Shown: positions 1-7,244 of the stretch, in pieces
Layout: each line of letters starts with the position of its first letter
How positions within the stretch are numbered: the first letter of the stretch is position 1
Assembly (NCBI GenBank): GCA_036501025.1
Contig: DASYBB010000168.1
Location: 1 to 64,000, forward strand
DNA: 64,000 nt
Reading direction: 5' to 3'
DNA from: DASUBV01 sp036501025
GTDB taxonomy: Bacteria; Actinomycetota; Actinomycetes; Streptosporangiales; Streptosporangiaceae
Notes under the pieces: generated by a model
The model's input: only the letters and a program-made list of their open reading frames with translations
Told to the model about the DNA's origin: nothing
The model's database searches: none
Made by a program: the position numbers and the translations under genes

Positions 1-2
1 CC

Positions 3-695
3 CCGGCCGGGCACGCCGAGCTGGCGCGGCGGGTCCAGCGGCTGACCGAGACCCGCACCGACGCGCTGGACACCGGGGCGGCCGAGATCCGCCGGATCGA
101 GCGGGACCTGCACGACGGGGCGCAGGCCCGGCTGGTCGCCATGGGCATGACGCTGGACGCCGCCGGGCAGGTCATCGACACCAACCCCGAGGCGGCCAGG
201 GCGCTGCTCTACGAGGCCCGCGACGCCTCCGTCAAGGCCCTGGCCGAGCTGCGTGACCTGGTGCGCGGCATCCACCCGCCGGTGCTGGCCGACCGCGGCC
301 TGGCCGCCGCCGTCCAGGCGCAGGCGCTCGACAGCACGGCGCGGATAAGCCTGGCCAGCGACCTCGAGGGGCGCCCGCCCGCCCCGGTCGAGTCGGCCGC
401 CTACTTCGCGGTCAGCGAACTGCTGGCCAACGTGTCCAAGCACGCGGACGCCCGGCAGACCTGGATCGACATCCGGCACACCGAAGGCACGCTGCGCATC
501 GGCGTCACCGACGACGGCCACGGCGGCGCCGATCCCGGCCGCGGCACCGGGCTGCGCGGGATCGAGCGGCGGCTGGCCGCCTTCGACGGCGTACTGGCCA
601 TCAGCAGCCCGCCCGGCGGCCCGACCGCGGTAACCATGGAGATCCCATGCGAGTTGTCATCGCCGAAGACCTCTTCCTGCTCAGAGACGGCCTGA
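3..695 (+). CDS. Sensor histidine kinase, NarL/DevS type, 5' truncated by window edge
   Basis: The frame is open from base 3, so the N-terminal sensor part lies outside the window. What remains is the dimerisation and ATP-binding core. The H-box RIERDLHDGAQARL is encoded near 93-135, where the His would be autophosphorylated (HisKA_3 type). It is followed by a HATPase_c domain with N-box ELLANVSKHA and G-box DDGHGGAD...GTGLRGIERR. The 3' end overlaps the response regulator start by 49 bases, so the two are translationally coupled and form a two-component pair. The stimulus cannot be told from this fragment. Family assignment is secure. Confidence 0.93.
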   Translation, partial: PAGHAELARRVQRLTETRTDALDTGAAEIRRIERDLHDGAQARLVAMGMTLDAAGQVIDTNPEAARALLYEARDASVKALAELRDLVRGIHPPVLADRGLAAAVQAQALDSTARISLASDLEGRPPAPVESAAYFAVSELLANVSKHADARQTWIDIRHTEGTLRIGVTDDGHGGADPGRGTGLRGIERRLAAFDGVLAISSPPGGPTAVTMEIPCELSSPKTSSCSETA

Positions 696-1306
696 CCCGG
701 ATGCTGCAGGCCCACGGCCTGCAGATCACTGCCGCGGTCGACAACGGGCCCGACATGCTGGCCGCGGTGACCGCCGACCGGCCGGACGTGGCCATCGTGG
801 ACGTCCGGCTGCCGCCCACGTTCACCGACGAGGGGCTGCGGGCCGCGCTGGCCGCGCGCCGGGCGAACCCGGGACTGCCGGTCCTGGTGCTGTCTCAGTA
901 CGTCGAGCAGTTGTACGCCCGCGAGCTGCTGGCCGACGGCACCGGGGGCGTCGGCTACCTGCTCAAGGACCGGGTCTTCGACAGCGCCCAGTTCGTCGAC
1001 GCCATCCGCCGGGTCGCGGTCGGCGGCACCGCGATGGACCCAGAGGTGATCTCCCGGCTGCTGGCAAGCAACAGCGGTGACGGCAGCCTGGCCGCGCTGA
1101 GCCCGCGCGAGCGCGAAGCACTCGCCCTGATGGCCGAAGGCCGCTCCAACGCCGCCATCGCCGCCCGGCTGGTGATCACCGAACGTGCCGTCGCCAAGCA
1201 CACCGCGTCGATCTTCACCAAGCTCGGCCTGCAGCCCTCCGACGACGACAATCGTCGTGTGCTGGCAGTTCTGGCCTATCTGGGTGCCGATGCCCCGGAT
1301 GCATAA
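647..1306 (+). CDS. LuxR/NarL-family response regulator
   Basis: A 219-residue DNA-binding response regulator, partner of the overlapping histidine kinase. The receiver domain has the acidic pair E7/D8 and phosphoacceptor D52 in VAIVDVRLPP. A flexible linker leads to a LuxR-type helix-turn-helix at about 151-205 (LSPREREALALMAEGRSN, then ERAVAKHTASIFTKLGL). The ATG is preceded by GGAG seven bases upstream, inside the kinase gene. Length is normal for the family. Targets are unknown. The adjacent LapA-domain gene is on the same strand and might be co-transcribed, but a hairpin separates them. Confidence 0.95.
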   Translation: MRVVIAEDLFLLRDGLTRMLQAHGLQITAAVDNGPDMLAAVTADRPDVAIVDVRLPPTFTDEGLRAALAARRANPGLPVLVLSQYVEQLYARELLADGTGGVGYLLKDRVFDSAQFVDAIRRVAVGGTAMDPEVISRLLASNSGDGSLAALSPREREALALMAEGRSNAAIAARLVITERAVAKHTASIFTKLGLQPSDDDNRRVLAVLAYLGADAPDA

Positions 1307-1323
1307 CCATGCCGAGCGCGGGG

Positions 1324-1395
1324 CATGGGATGGGCACGCCGCCCAGCGGCATCTCGCCGCCCAGCGGCATCCCAGAAAGGGGTGCCCATCCCATG
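1324..1395 (+). promoter_or_regulatory. Perfect 14-bp inverted repeat whose right arm holds a start codon
   Basis: Bases 1324-1337 (CATGGGATGGGCAC) are the exact reverse complement of 1382-1395, separated by 44 bases that contain a direct repeat of CCCAGCGGCATC. The right arm includes the proposed ATG (1393) of the LapA-domain gene, and the AGAAAGG Shine-Dalgarno candidate (about 1374-1380) lies in the loop just before it. In RNA this could fold and hide the start codon. Regulatory meaning is inferred. Confidence 0.5.
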
Positions 1396-1827
1396 ACCAT
1401 AGACCCGCAGCCGACGTCCGCCCCGGACGCCCCGGACGCCCCGGACGCCCGGGACGCCCCGGACGCCCGGGACGCGCCGACGCCGGAGCCGCCGATAACA
1501 GAAGCCACGAAACCCGCACAAAGACCCCGGCCGGACCACCGGATCAAGCGCACCAGGATCGGCGGCCTCTGGGTTTCCCTGGCGGCCGGCGGCGTCGTCC
1601 TGCTGCTGCTGCTGATCTTCATCCTGGAGAACATCAAGACCGTGGACATCGCGTACTTCGGCTTCCACGGGCACCTGCCGCTGGGCGTGGCGTTGCTGCT
1701 CGCGGCGGTCTGCGGCGTGCTGCTGGTCATCCTGGCCGGGACGGCGCGCATCAGCCAGCTCCGCGCCGCCGCCCGCCGGCAGCGCCGGGCCGACGCGCGC
1801 CGCCTGAAGGCCGAGGCGCGAGGCTAG
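1393..1827 (+). CDS. LapA-domain (DUF1049) inner-membrane protein
   Basis: About 144 residues from ATG 1393, which is preceded by AGAAAGG; an upstream in-frame ATG at 1309 would add 28 residues of repeat-like sequence. The N-terminal third is a Pro/Asp/Ala-rich run of PDA and RDA triplets encoded by 9-base repeats around 1421-1475. Two hydrophobic segments follow (GGLWVSLAAGGVVLLLLLIF and LPLGVALLLAAVCGVLLVIL) around the LapA signature ILENIKTVDIAYFGF, then a basic tail. LapA-domain proteins are small membrane proteins; in E. coli LapA/LapB act in lipopolysaccharide assembly, but the role in actinomycetes is unknown. Its TAG overlaps the stop of the convergent glycosyltransferase gene. Confidence 0.8.
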   Translation: MTIDPQPTSAPDAPDAPDARDAPDARDAPTPEPPITEATKPAQRPRPDHRIKRTRIGGLWVSLAAGGVVLLLLLIFILENIKTVDIAYFGFHGHLPLGVALLLAAVCGVLLVILAGTARISQLRAAARRQRRADARRLKAEARG

Positions 1828-3629
1828 GACTTCTTCCAGATGACCCAGCCACCCACCTTGCTGGAGGCCACCACGTGCCACCCCGGCGGCGCCGGGGACC
1901 AGCTGTCCTGTGCCGACTGCCCGGTCCACGGCATCTCCACCACGGTCGTCCCGGCCGGCGGATGGCTGCCCGCGTTGAACAGCACGGCCTCGGTCCACCA
2001 CACCTCGAACGTCTGCGGCACCGCGACCGGCCAGGCGACGGTGGAGGCGATGGCGACCTGGGAGCCCGGCCCGCTGACCGTGGCGAGCGCCGTGGTGGCC
2101 CGCTCGCTGGCGACCGTGCCCGCCCGGGAGATGTCGCTGGTCATCTGGGCGACCGCCACCAGGCTCACCACAGCCAGGCACGCCCCGAGCAGCGCCATGC
2201 CCGCCGTCCGCCAGCGGTCGAGCGCGAGCCGGCCAAGGAACAGCCCTCGGAACGCCAGCGCCATGCCGATCCACAGCAGCATCAGGGCAAGCGCGACCAC
2301 GGTGGCCAGCGCCACGCTGGCCCGGTTCCAGTTCTGGGTCAGCACGGCCGGCTCGCCGAAGTTGAACGCGGCGCCGAAGCCCGCCTCTGGCAGCTGCGCC
2401 CCGGCGTAGGCCGCCACGGTCACCGCGGCCACCAGCGTGACCGCCGTGACGCCGGCCGCGCAGCCGAAGATGACCCGGACGCTCCCCCGCATCAGCAGCA
2501 CGAAGCCGACCAGGAAGAACACGATGATCATGCCGTCGAGGTACCGCCCGGAGGCCCAGGTCTGCGACTGGTCGGGCGGCAGCGCGGCCGGCGCGGTGCA
2601 GGCGGTGGCGACGGTGACGACCGCCGCGACCACGGCCATGATCCGCAGGTCGTCGCGCAGCCCGCGCCAGGCGATCGCCGCCACCGTGGCGGCCAGCCCC
2701 AGGCCCGCCAGACCCCAGCCGTCGAGAACCAGCCGCCACAGCTGCCCCACGGCCATCTCGGCCACGTTGACCACGCCGTGTACGCTGTGCAGCCGGGTGG
2801 CCGCCTCGGCGGACAGGCTCCGGACGCCTTCGGGATAGATCGCCCCGGCTAGGTACCGGTCAAGCGCCCACCCCAGGCCGGCCGCGGCCACCAGGGCGAC
2901 CCCGGCCGCGACCGCGCTGCCCCGCGGCACCCAGCGCTTGATCGCGGCCAGCAGGCCGCCCGCGGCGAACACGCCGGCCATGACCAGGCCGCGGGAATGG
3001 ACCCCGTAGGCGTACCCGGTCAGCAGGGCCGAGCCGATGGCCGCCGCGTACCGCTCCCGGACCGAGTCGGCGGTCAGCCAGCTGTGCATGGTCAGCAGCC
3101 AGGCCAGCACCAGCACCGGGTAGATCGCGTCGGTCATCGCGTACTGGCTGTAAAAGAACCCGGCCGGGAGCAGCGCCGCGACCGTCGCCGCCCCGTAGGC
3201 GGCCGGGCGCCCGAGGCTCAGCCGACGGCAGGCCAGGTAGCCGAGCGGCATGATGAGGGCGCCAAGCGCCGCGTTGATCAGCAGCACGGTTCGGTACACG
3301 GTGACCGGGTTGTGGGCGAACCAGAAGACCGGCGCGATCAGCAGCGGGTAACCGCCCTGGTAGAGCGTTGATCCGGAGAAGTCGGCACCGGGCCCGCCCG
3401 CGAGCACTCGCGCCGCGACCAGGTACGCGGACTCGTCCGGGTTGGCCAGCGGGATCACCTGCCCGCGGCTGAACCACGCCCGCAGCCCGGCCTGGCACAG
3501 CCAGCCCGCGACCAGCAGCAGCACCCAGCGGCGGCGCAGCCGGGCCGGTTCGTCGGCCGGCCGGACGGTGTCCTGCGCCGACGGCGCGATGATGTCGGGA
3601 CGGCCCCGCGTGATCAGCAGGCGTGCCAA
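1824..3629 (-). CDS. Membrane glycosyltransferase of the GT-C fold (ArnT/PMT-like)
   Basis: A 601-residue polytopic membrane protein with about ten hydrophobic segments. After the first segment (about 36-50) comes an external loop with NPDESAYLVAARVL, where D65/E66 match the catalytic acidic pair of lipid-linked-sugar GT-C enzymes such as ArnT and PMT. The C-terminal part (about 470-600) follows a transmembrane helix and looks extracytoplasmic. Such enzymes move a sugar from a polyprenyl carrier to a lipid, protein or polysaccharide outside the membrane; the acceptor is unknown. The gene stands alone, converging on the LapA-domain gene. Start at ATG 3629 is the first plausible one. Confidence 0.8.
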   Translation of the reverse strand: MARLLITRGRPDIIAPSAQDTVRPADEPARLRRRWVLLLVAGWLCQAGLRAWFSRGQVIPLANPDESAYLVAARVLAGGPGADFSGSTLYQGGYPLLIAPVFWFAHNPVTVYRTVLLINAALGALIMPLGYLACRRLSLGRPAAYGAATVAALLPAGFFYSQYAMTDAIYPVLVLAWLLTMHSWLTADSVRERYAAAIGSALLTGYAYGVHSRGLVMAGVFAAGGLLAAIKRWVPRGSAVAAGVALVAAAGLGWALDRYLAGAIYPEGVRSLSAEAATRLHSVHGVVNVAEMAVGQLWRLVLDGWGLAGLGLAATVAAIAWRGLRDDLRIMAVVAAVVTVATACTAPAALPPDQSQTWASGRYLDGMIIVFFLVGFVLLMRGSVRVIFGCAAGVTAVTLVAAVTVAAYAGAQLPEAGFGAAFNFGEPAVLTQNWNRASVALATVVALALMLLWIGMALAFRGLFLGRLALDRWRTAGMALLGACLAVVSLVAVAQMTSDISRAGTVASERATTALATVSGPGSQVAIASTVAWPVAVPQTFEVWWTEAVLFNAGSHPPAGTTVVEMPWTGQSAQDSWSPAPPGWHVVASSKVGGWVIWKKS

Positions 3630-3896
3630 GGCAGCGGTCTCCTCAACCAGTTGAAGATGGACCCGGCCTCGGCCCCGGGCGTCACGCTATGCGACTGTTG
3701 CGCACACCGCGGGAGCATGCGCTACTGCACGTGAGGATAGCTTGATCGTTCTGTCTGAGAGGCAGTTAGGCAAACTTTGTGTTCCGGCCAAGAACTCCCT
3801 GGTGGGCGCCCGCATGTGTTCGTCTGCGCCAAACCGTCTCGAAAGCCCGGCGGTAAGGGTGTTAACATCGGTCCCGCTCGGGAGGAGAGGCGCCCC

Positions 3897-4952
3897 ATGC
3901 CGCGCACCAGGGATACTCGCGTTGTCGGCTACGAGCCGTTGCTCGCGCCGGCGGCCCTGCTTGACGAACTGCCGCTCGGCGAACAAGCGGCGGCGACGGT
4001 GGCACGTACCCGCTCCGAAGTCCGCGCCGTGCTCGACCGGTCCGATGACCGGATGCTGGTCATCGCCGGTCCGTGCTCGGTGCACGACCCGGTCGCGGCG
4101 CTCGACTACGCGCACCGGCTGGCCGCGCTGCGGGACCGGCTCGGCGGCGACCTGCTGATCGTGATGCGGGTGTACTTCGAGAAGCCGCGCACGGTGACCG
4201 GGTGGAAGGGCCTGATCAACGACCCGGGCATGGACGGCGGCCACGACGTGCACCGGGGCCTGCGGACCGCCAGGCGGCTGCTGCTCGACATCGTCGACCT
4301 CGGCCTGCCGGTGGGCTGCGAGTGGCTCGACCCGATCACCCCGCAGTACATCGCGGACACGGTGACCTGGGGCGCGATCGGGGCCCGTACCACCGAGAGC
4401 CAGGTCCACCGCCAGCTCGCCTCGGGCCTGTCGATGCCGGTCGGGTTCAAGAACGGCACGGACGGCGACGTCCAGGTTGCGGTGGACGCCTGCCGGGCGG
4501 CGGCGGCCGGGCACACGTTCTTCGGCGTCACCCCGGTCGGCGCGGCCGCGGTGGTGACCACGGCGGGCAACCCGGACACCCACGTGATACTGCGCGGCGG
4601 CCGGTCCGGCCCGAACTATGAGCCCAGCCACGTCTCCAAGGCCCTCGGCCTGATCGGCGCGGCCGGCCTGCCGCGCCGGCTGATGGTGGACGCCAGCCAC
4701 GGCAACAGCGGCAAGGACCACCGCCGCCAGCCGATCGTGATCGCCTCGATCGCCGAGCAGGTGGCGGCGGGCGAGGACGGCCTGACCGGCGTGATGCTGG
4801 AGAGCTTCCTGCGGGCGGGCCGCCAGGAGCCGGGCCCGCCCGCCACGCTCACCTACGGGCAGAGCGTCACCGACGCCTGCATGGACATCGAGACAACCGC
4901 CGGCGCCCTGGAAGAACTGGCCGCCGCGGTCGCCTCCCGCCGTAATTTTTAA
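3897..4952 (+). CDS. aroG: 3-deoxy-7-phosphoheptulonate (DAHP) synthase, class I
   Basis: Condenses phosphoenolpyruvate and erythrose 4-phosphate, the first step of the shikimate pathway. About 351 residues, as in the AroF/G/H family. Motifs: VIAGPCSVHDP (about 55-65, with the metal-ligand Cys), KPRTVTGWKGLINDP, ESQVHRQLASGLSMPVGFKNG and the metal-binding HGNSGKDHRRQ near residue 268. I chose ATG 3897 because GGAGGAG lies about 12 bases upstream and the protein then starts as its homologues do; the frame stays open further upstream without homologous sequence. Which E. coli isozyme it resembles in feedback control cannot be told. Many actinomycetes rely mainly on class II DAHP synthase, so this may be one of two. 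Confidence 0.93.
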   Translation: MPRTRDTRVVGYEPLLAPAALLDELPLGEQAAATVARTRSEVRAVLDRSDDRMLVIAGPCSVHDPVAALDYAHRLAALRDRLGGDLLIVMRVYFEKPRTVTGWKGLINDPGMDGGHDVHRGLRTARRLLLDIVDLGLPVGCEWLDPITPQYIADTVTWGAIGARTTESQVHRQLASGLSMPVGFKNGTDGDVQVAVDACRAAAAGHTFFGVTPVGAAAVVTTAGNPDTHVILRGGRSGPNYEPSHVSKALGLIGAAGLPRRLMVDASHGNSGKDHRRQPIVIASIAEQVAAGEDGLTGVMLESFLRAGRQEPGPPATLTYGQSVTDACMDIETTAGALEELAAAVASRRNF

Positions 4953-4994
4953 AAGCTTTTTACCGAACGGCTGTGGTCTGTCCCCCCGGCCGCC

Positions 4995-6374
4995 TCACGG
5001 CACCTGGGGCAGCCTCGTCAGCGCGTCATCGATGCGTTCCTGGCTGAGCTCGAAGTCGGTCATCTCACCGCGCAGGAACTTTTCGTAGGCCCCCATGTCG
5101 AAGTGCCCGTGGCCGCACAGCGCGGTCAAGATCACCTTCGGCTCGCCGGATTCGGCGCACCGCTTGGCCTCCTCCACCACGGCGGCCAGCGCGTGCGACG
5201 GCTCGGGTGCCGGGATGATCCCCTCGGCCCGCGCGAAGGTCACCGCGGCGCCGAAGCATTCCAGTTGCGGCTTGGCCACCGCCTCGAACAGGCCAAGCTC
5301 GTACATGTGCGACAGCAGCGGCGACATGCCGTGGTAGCGAAGCCCGCCGGCGTGTACCGGGTCCGGGATGAAGTCGTGGCCCAGGGTGTGCATCTTCAGC
5401 AGCGGCGTGAACCCGGCCGTGTCGCCGAAGTCGTACGCGTACCGCCCCCTGGTGAACGACGGCGCCGCCGTCGGCTCGACCGCGCGGATCACCGGGTTTG
5501 CCCGGCCCGCCAGCTTTTCCCGCAGGAACGGGAAGAACAGCCCGGCGAAGTTGGACCCGCCGCCGGTGCACCCCACGATGAGGTCAGGCATGGCCTCCCC
5601 GGCGGCGGCGAACTGCTCGACGGCCTCCTGGCCGATCACGGTCTGGTGCAGCAGCACGTGGTTGAGCACACTGCCGAGCGCGTATCTGGTCTCGGCCCCC
5701 TGTTGGCCAGCACCGCCCCCGGCGGCCTCGACCGCCTCGCTGATCGCGATGCCCAGGCTGCCAGGCGATTCGGGGGCGTCGGCCAGCACCTTGGCGCCCG
5801 CGGTGGTGGCACGGGACGGGCTGGCGTGCACGGTGGCGCCCCAGGTCTCCATCATGGTGCGCCGGTACGGCTTCTGGTCGTAGGAGGCCCGCACCATCCA
5901 GATCTCGCAGTCCAGCCCGTACTGCGCGCACGCGAAGGCCAGCGCGCTGCCCCACTGCCCGGCCCCGGTCTCGGTGGTGAGCCGCTTGGTGCCCTCGGCC
6001 GCGTTGTAATACGCCTGGGGCACCGCGGTGTTCGGCTTGTGCGACCCGGCCGGTGAGACGCCCTCGTACTTGTAGTAGATGCGCGCCGGGGTGTTCAGCG
6101 CCCGCTCCAGCCGCCGCGCCCGGTACAGCGGCGTCGGCCGCCACAGCCGGTACACGTCCAGCACCTCGGCCGGCACGTCGATGAACCGCTCGGTCGCCAC
6201 CTCCTGCCGGATCAGCTCCATCGGGAACAGCGGCGCCAGATCCTCCGGCCCCACCGGCTGCCCGGTCCCCGGATGCAACGGCGGAGGCGGCGGGGCCGGC
6301 AGATCGGCCACCACGTTGTACCACTGCCTGGGGATCTCGGCTTCATCCAGCACGATCTTCGTCCGCTCGTCCAC
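4995..6374 (-). CDS. trpB: TrpB2-type tryptophan synthase beta-like protein
   Basis: A pyridoxal-phosphate enzyme expected to make tryptophan from indole and serine. It belongs to the TrpB2 group: residues KIVLDEAEIPRQWYN and LPPPLHPGTG-like N-terminal sequence, the PLP lysine in GVSPAGSHKPNTAVPQAYYN (K113) and the phosphate-binding loop GCTGGGSNFAG. Length of about 459 fits TrpB2. I chose GTG 6374 since GGGAGG sits 5 bases before it; the open frame continues 119 codons upstream but shows no homology to the family. There is no trpA or trpC next to it, typical for stand-alone TrpB2. An XRE regulator gene lies 85 bases upstream on the same strand and could share its transcript. Confidence 0.9.
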   Translation of the reverse strand: MDERTKIVLDEAEIPRQWYNVVADLPAPPPPPLHPGTGQPVGPEDLAPLFPMELIRQEVATERFIDVPAEVLDVYRLWRPTPLYRARRLERALNTPARIYYKYEGVSPAGSHKPNTAVPQAYYNAAEGTKRLTTETGAGQWGSALAFACAQYGLDCEIWMVRASYDQKPYRRTMMETWGATVHASPSRATTAGAKVLADAPESPGSLGIAISEAVEAAGGGAGQQGAETRYALGSVLNHVLLHQTVIGQEAVEQFAAAGEAMPDLIVGCTGGGSNFAGLFFPFLREKLAGRANPVIRAVEPTAAPSFTRGRYAYDFGDTAGFTPLLKMHTLGHDFIPDPVHAGGLRYHGMSPLLSHMYELGLFEAVAKPQLECFGAAVTFARAEGIIPAPEPSHALAAVVEEAKRCAESGEPKVILTALCGHGHFDMGAYEKFLRGEMTDFELSQERIDDALTRLPQVP

Positions 6375-6459
6375 CACAACCTCCCAGTCTCGGCCCGCCC
6401 CCTGCCTCCTCAGAACCCTACGCCCCACACCCCCCACCCCACACCCGCCCGGCCCGCGG

Positions 6460-6870
6460 TCAAGCGCCGCGCGGGGCCTGCTCAGCTGTGCCGCTGTCTG
6501 GGTCGCCGTCGCCCTGTCGCCAGTTCCGGGCGAGGGCGACGAGACCGCGAACCACGTCGGGGGGCAGTCCAGGGGTGCTCGCGATGTGCCACAGCGTCGG
6601 GTCCTCATGCTCGGCAGGCCCTGGGGCCGGTGATCCCATGGTGGGTTCCCCGCCCGCCAGTATCCGCCGCCACGAACCCGGCGCCCAGCCGAGCTTGTTC
6701 TCGACCATGCCGAGGGTACTGGGGGAAACACGCTGGCCGTTCTCGAGTTTTCCCAGCGTCCGCTCGGTCACCCCGGTCGCCTCGGCAAAGGCTCGCCTGT
6801 CCCGGATGCCTAGCTCGACCCGGCGTGCGACGACATAGTCGGCAAGCCGTTGCCAGTCCTCATCGACCAT
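6460..6870 (-). CDS. XRE-family helix-turn-helix regulator
   Basis: A 136-residue protein. Residues about 8-60 form a Cro/C1-type helix-turn-helix (ADYVVARRVELGIRDRRAFA, then TGVTERTLGKLENGQR). The rest contains a linker and a helical segment (DVVRGLVALARNWRQ) of a type common in actinomycete XRE proteins. The ATG is preceded by GGGAGG at 10 bases. The leader is unusually AT-rich and carries the palindrome at 6940-6955, so autoregulation is likely. The downstream trpB-like gene is on the same strand 85 bases away. Target genes are unknown. Confidence 0.85.
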   Translation of the reverse strand: MVDEDWQRLADYVVARRVELGIRDRRAFAEATGVTERTLGKLENGQRVSPSTLGMVENKLGWAPGSWRRILAGGEPTMGSPAPGPAEHEDPTLWHIASTPGLPPDVVRGLVALARNWRQGDGDPDSGTAEQAPRGA

Positions 6871-6919
6871 GCGAACGTCCCTCCCGCGGGCCGGCGCCGA
6901 TCCCCGCCACCGGCCATGT

Positions 6920-7147
6920 AACCATCTATATCCGAAGAAGTTAGAAGAGTCTAACTCTCTCGCGGCCGCTGAACGGCTTATGTCTGCTTCTCTCTTCTTT
7001 ATTCATCGTGTCCATGCTCTTTACTTCCTGCTTATTCTGCCTTAGGGTCCGTGTGAAGGGACAGAAATTCTTGTTTCTTCTTAAATATGCCGAGGGTGTC
7101 GCAAACGCCCGGGGGGGCCGAGGCGGTTATCCCGCCGGTGTGCCGCA
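6920..7147. other. AT-rich intergenic stretch
   Basis: About 170 bases (roughly 6920-7095) have far more A/T than the surrounding DNA, with pyrimidine-rich runs such as CTTCTCTCTTCTTTATTC. No open frame with coding character is visible. It holds the XRE promoter/operator region and separates it from the hairpin behind the kinase gene. Confidence 0.6.
6940..6955. promoter_or_regulatory. Candidate operator of the XRE regulator
   Basis: GTTAGA-AGAG-TCTAAC, a perfect 6-bp inverted repeat with a 4-base spacer, 70 bases upstream of the XRE start. On the minus strand it lies just upstream of TATAGA (6929-6934), a possible -10 box, which is where an autorepressor would bind. No binding data; inferred from position and symmetry. 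Confidence 0.5.
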
Positions 7148-7198
7148 GGCCGGAGCGTTCTTGCGCTAGATGGAGGGGAGCGCAAGAACGCTCCGGCC
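7148..7198 (-). terminator. 20-bp perfect hairpin behind the Ser/Thr kinase gene
   Basis: Arms 7148-7167 and 7179-7198 are exact reverse complements (20 bp) with an 11-base loop. It lies 47 bases past the stop of the minus-strand kinase gene and has no U-run, like the I-shaped terminators common in actinomycetes. A third half-copy (GGCCGGAGCG) follows at 7203-7212. Terminator function is inferred. Confidence 0.6.
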
Positions 7199-7244
7199 AC
7201 GCGGCCGGAGCGCCTGTCTGCGTCGGGGTTGGGCGGGACCTCGG

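Noticed and set aside
401..1519. Long minus-strand open frame opposite the histidine kinase and response regulator
   Set aside because: It is the high-GC shadow of two well-supported genes; its product is a Arg/Gly/Gln-rich string without domains.
6920..7147. AT-rich stretch as a prophage or integrative-element attachment site
   Set aside because: No integrase, tRNA gene or flanking direct repeats; only a regulator and a hairpin are next to it.
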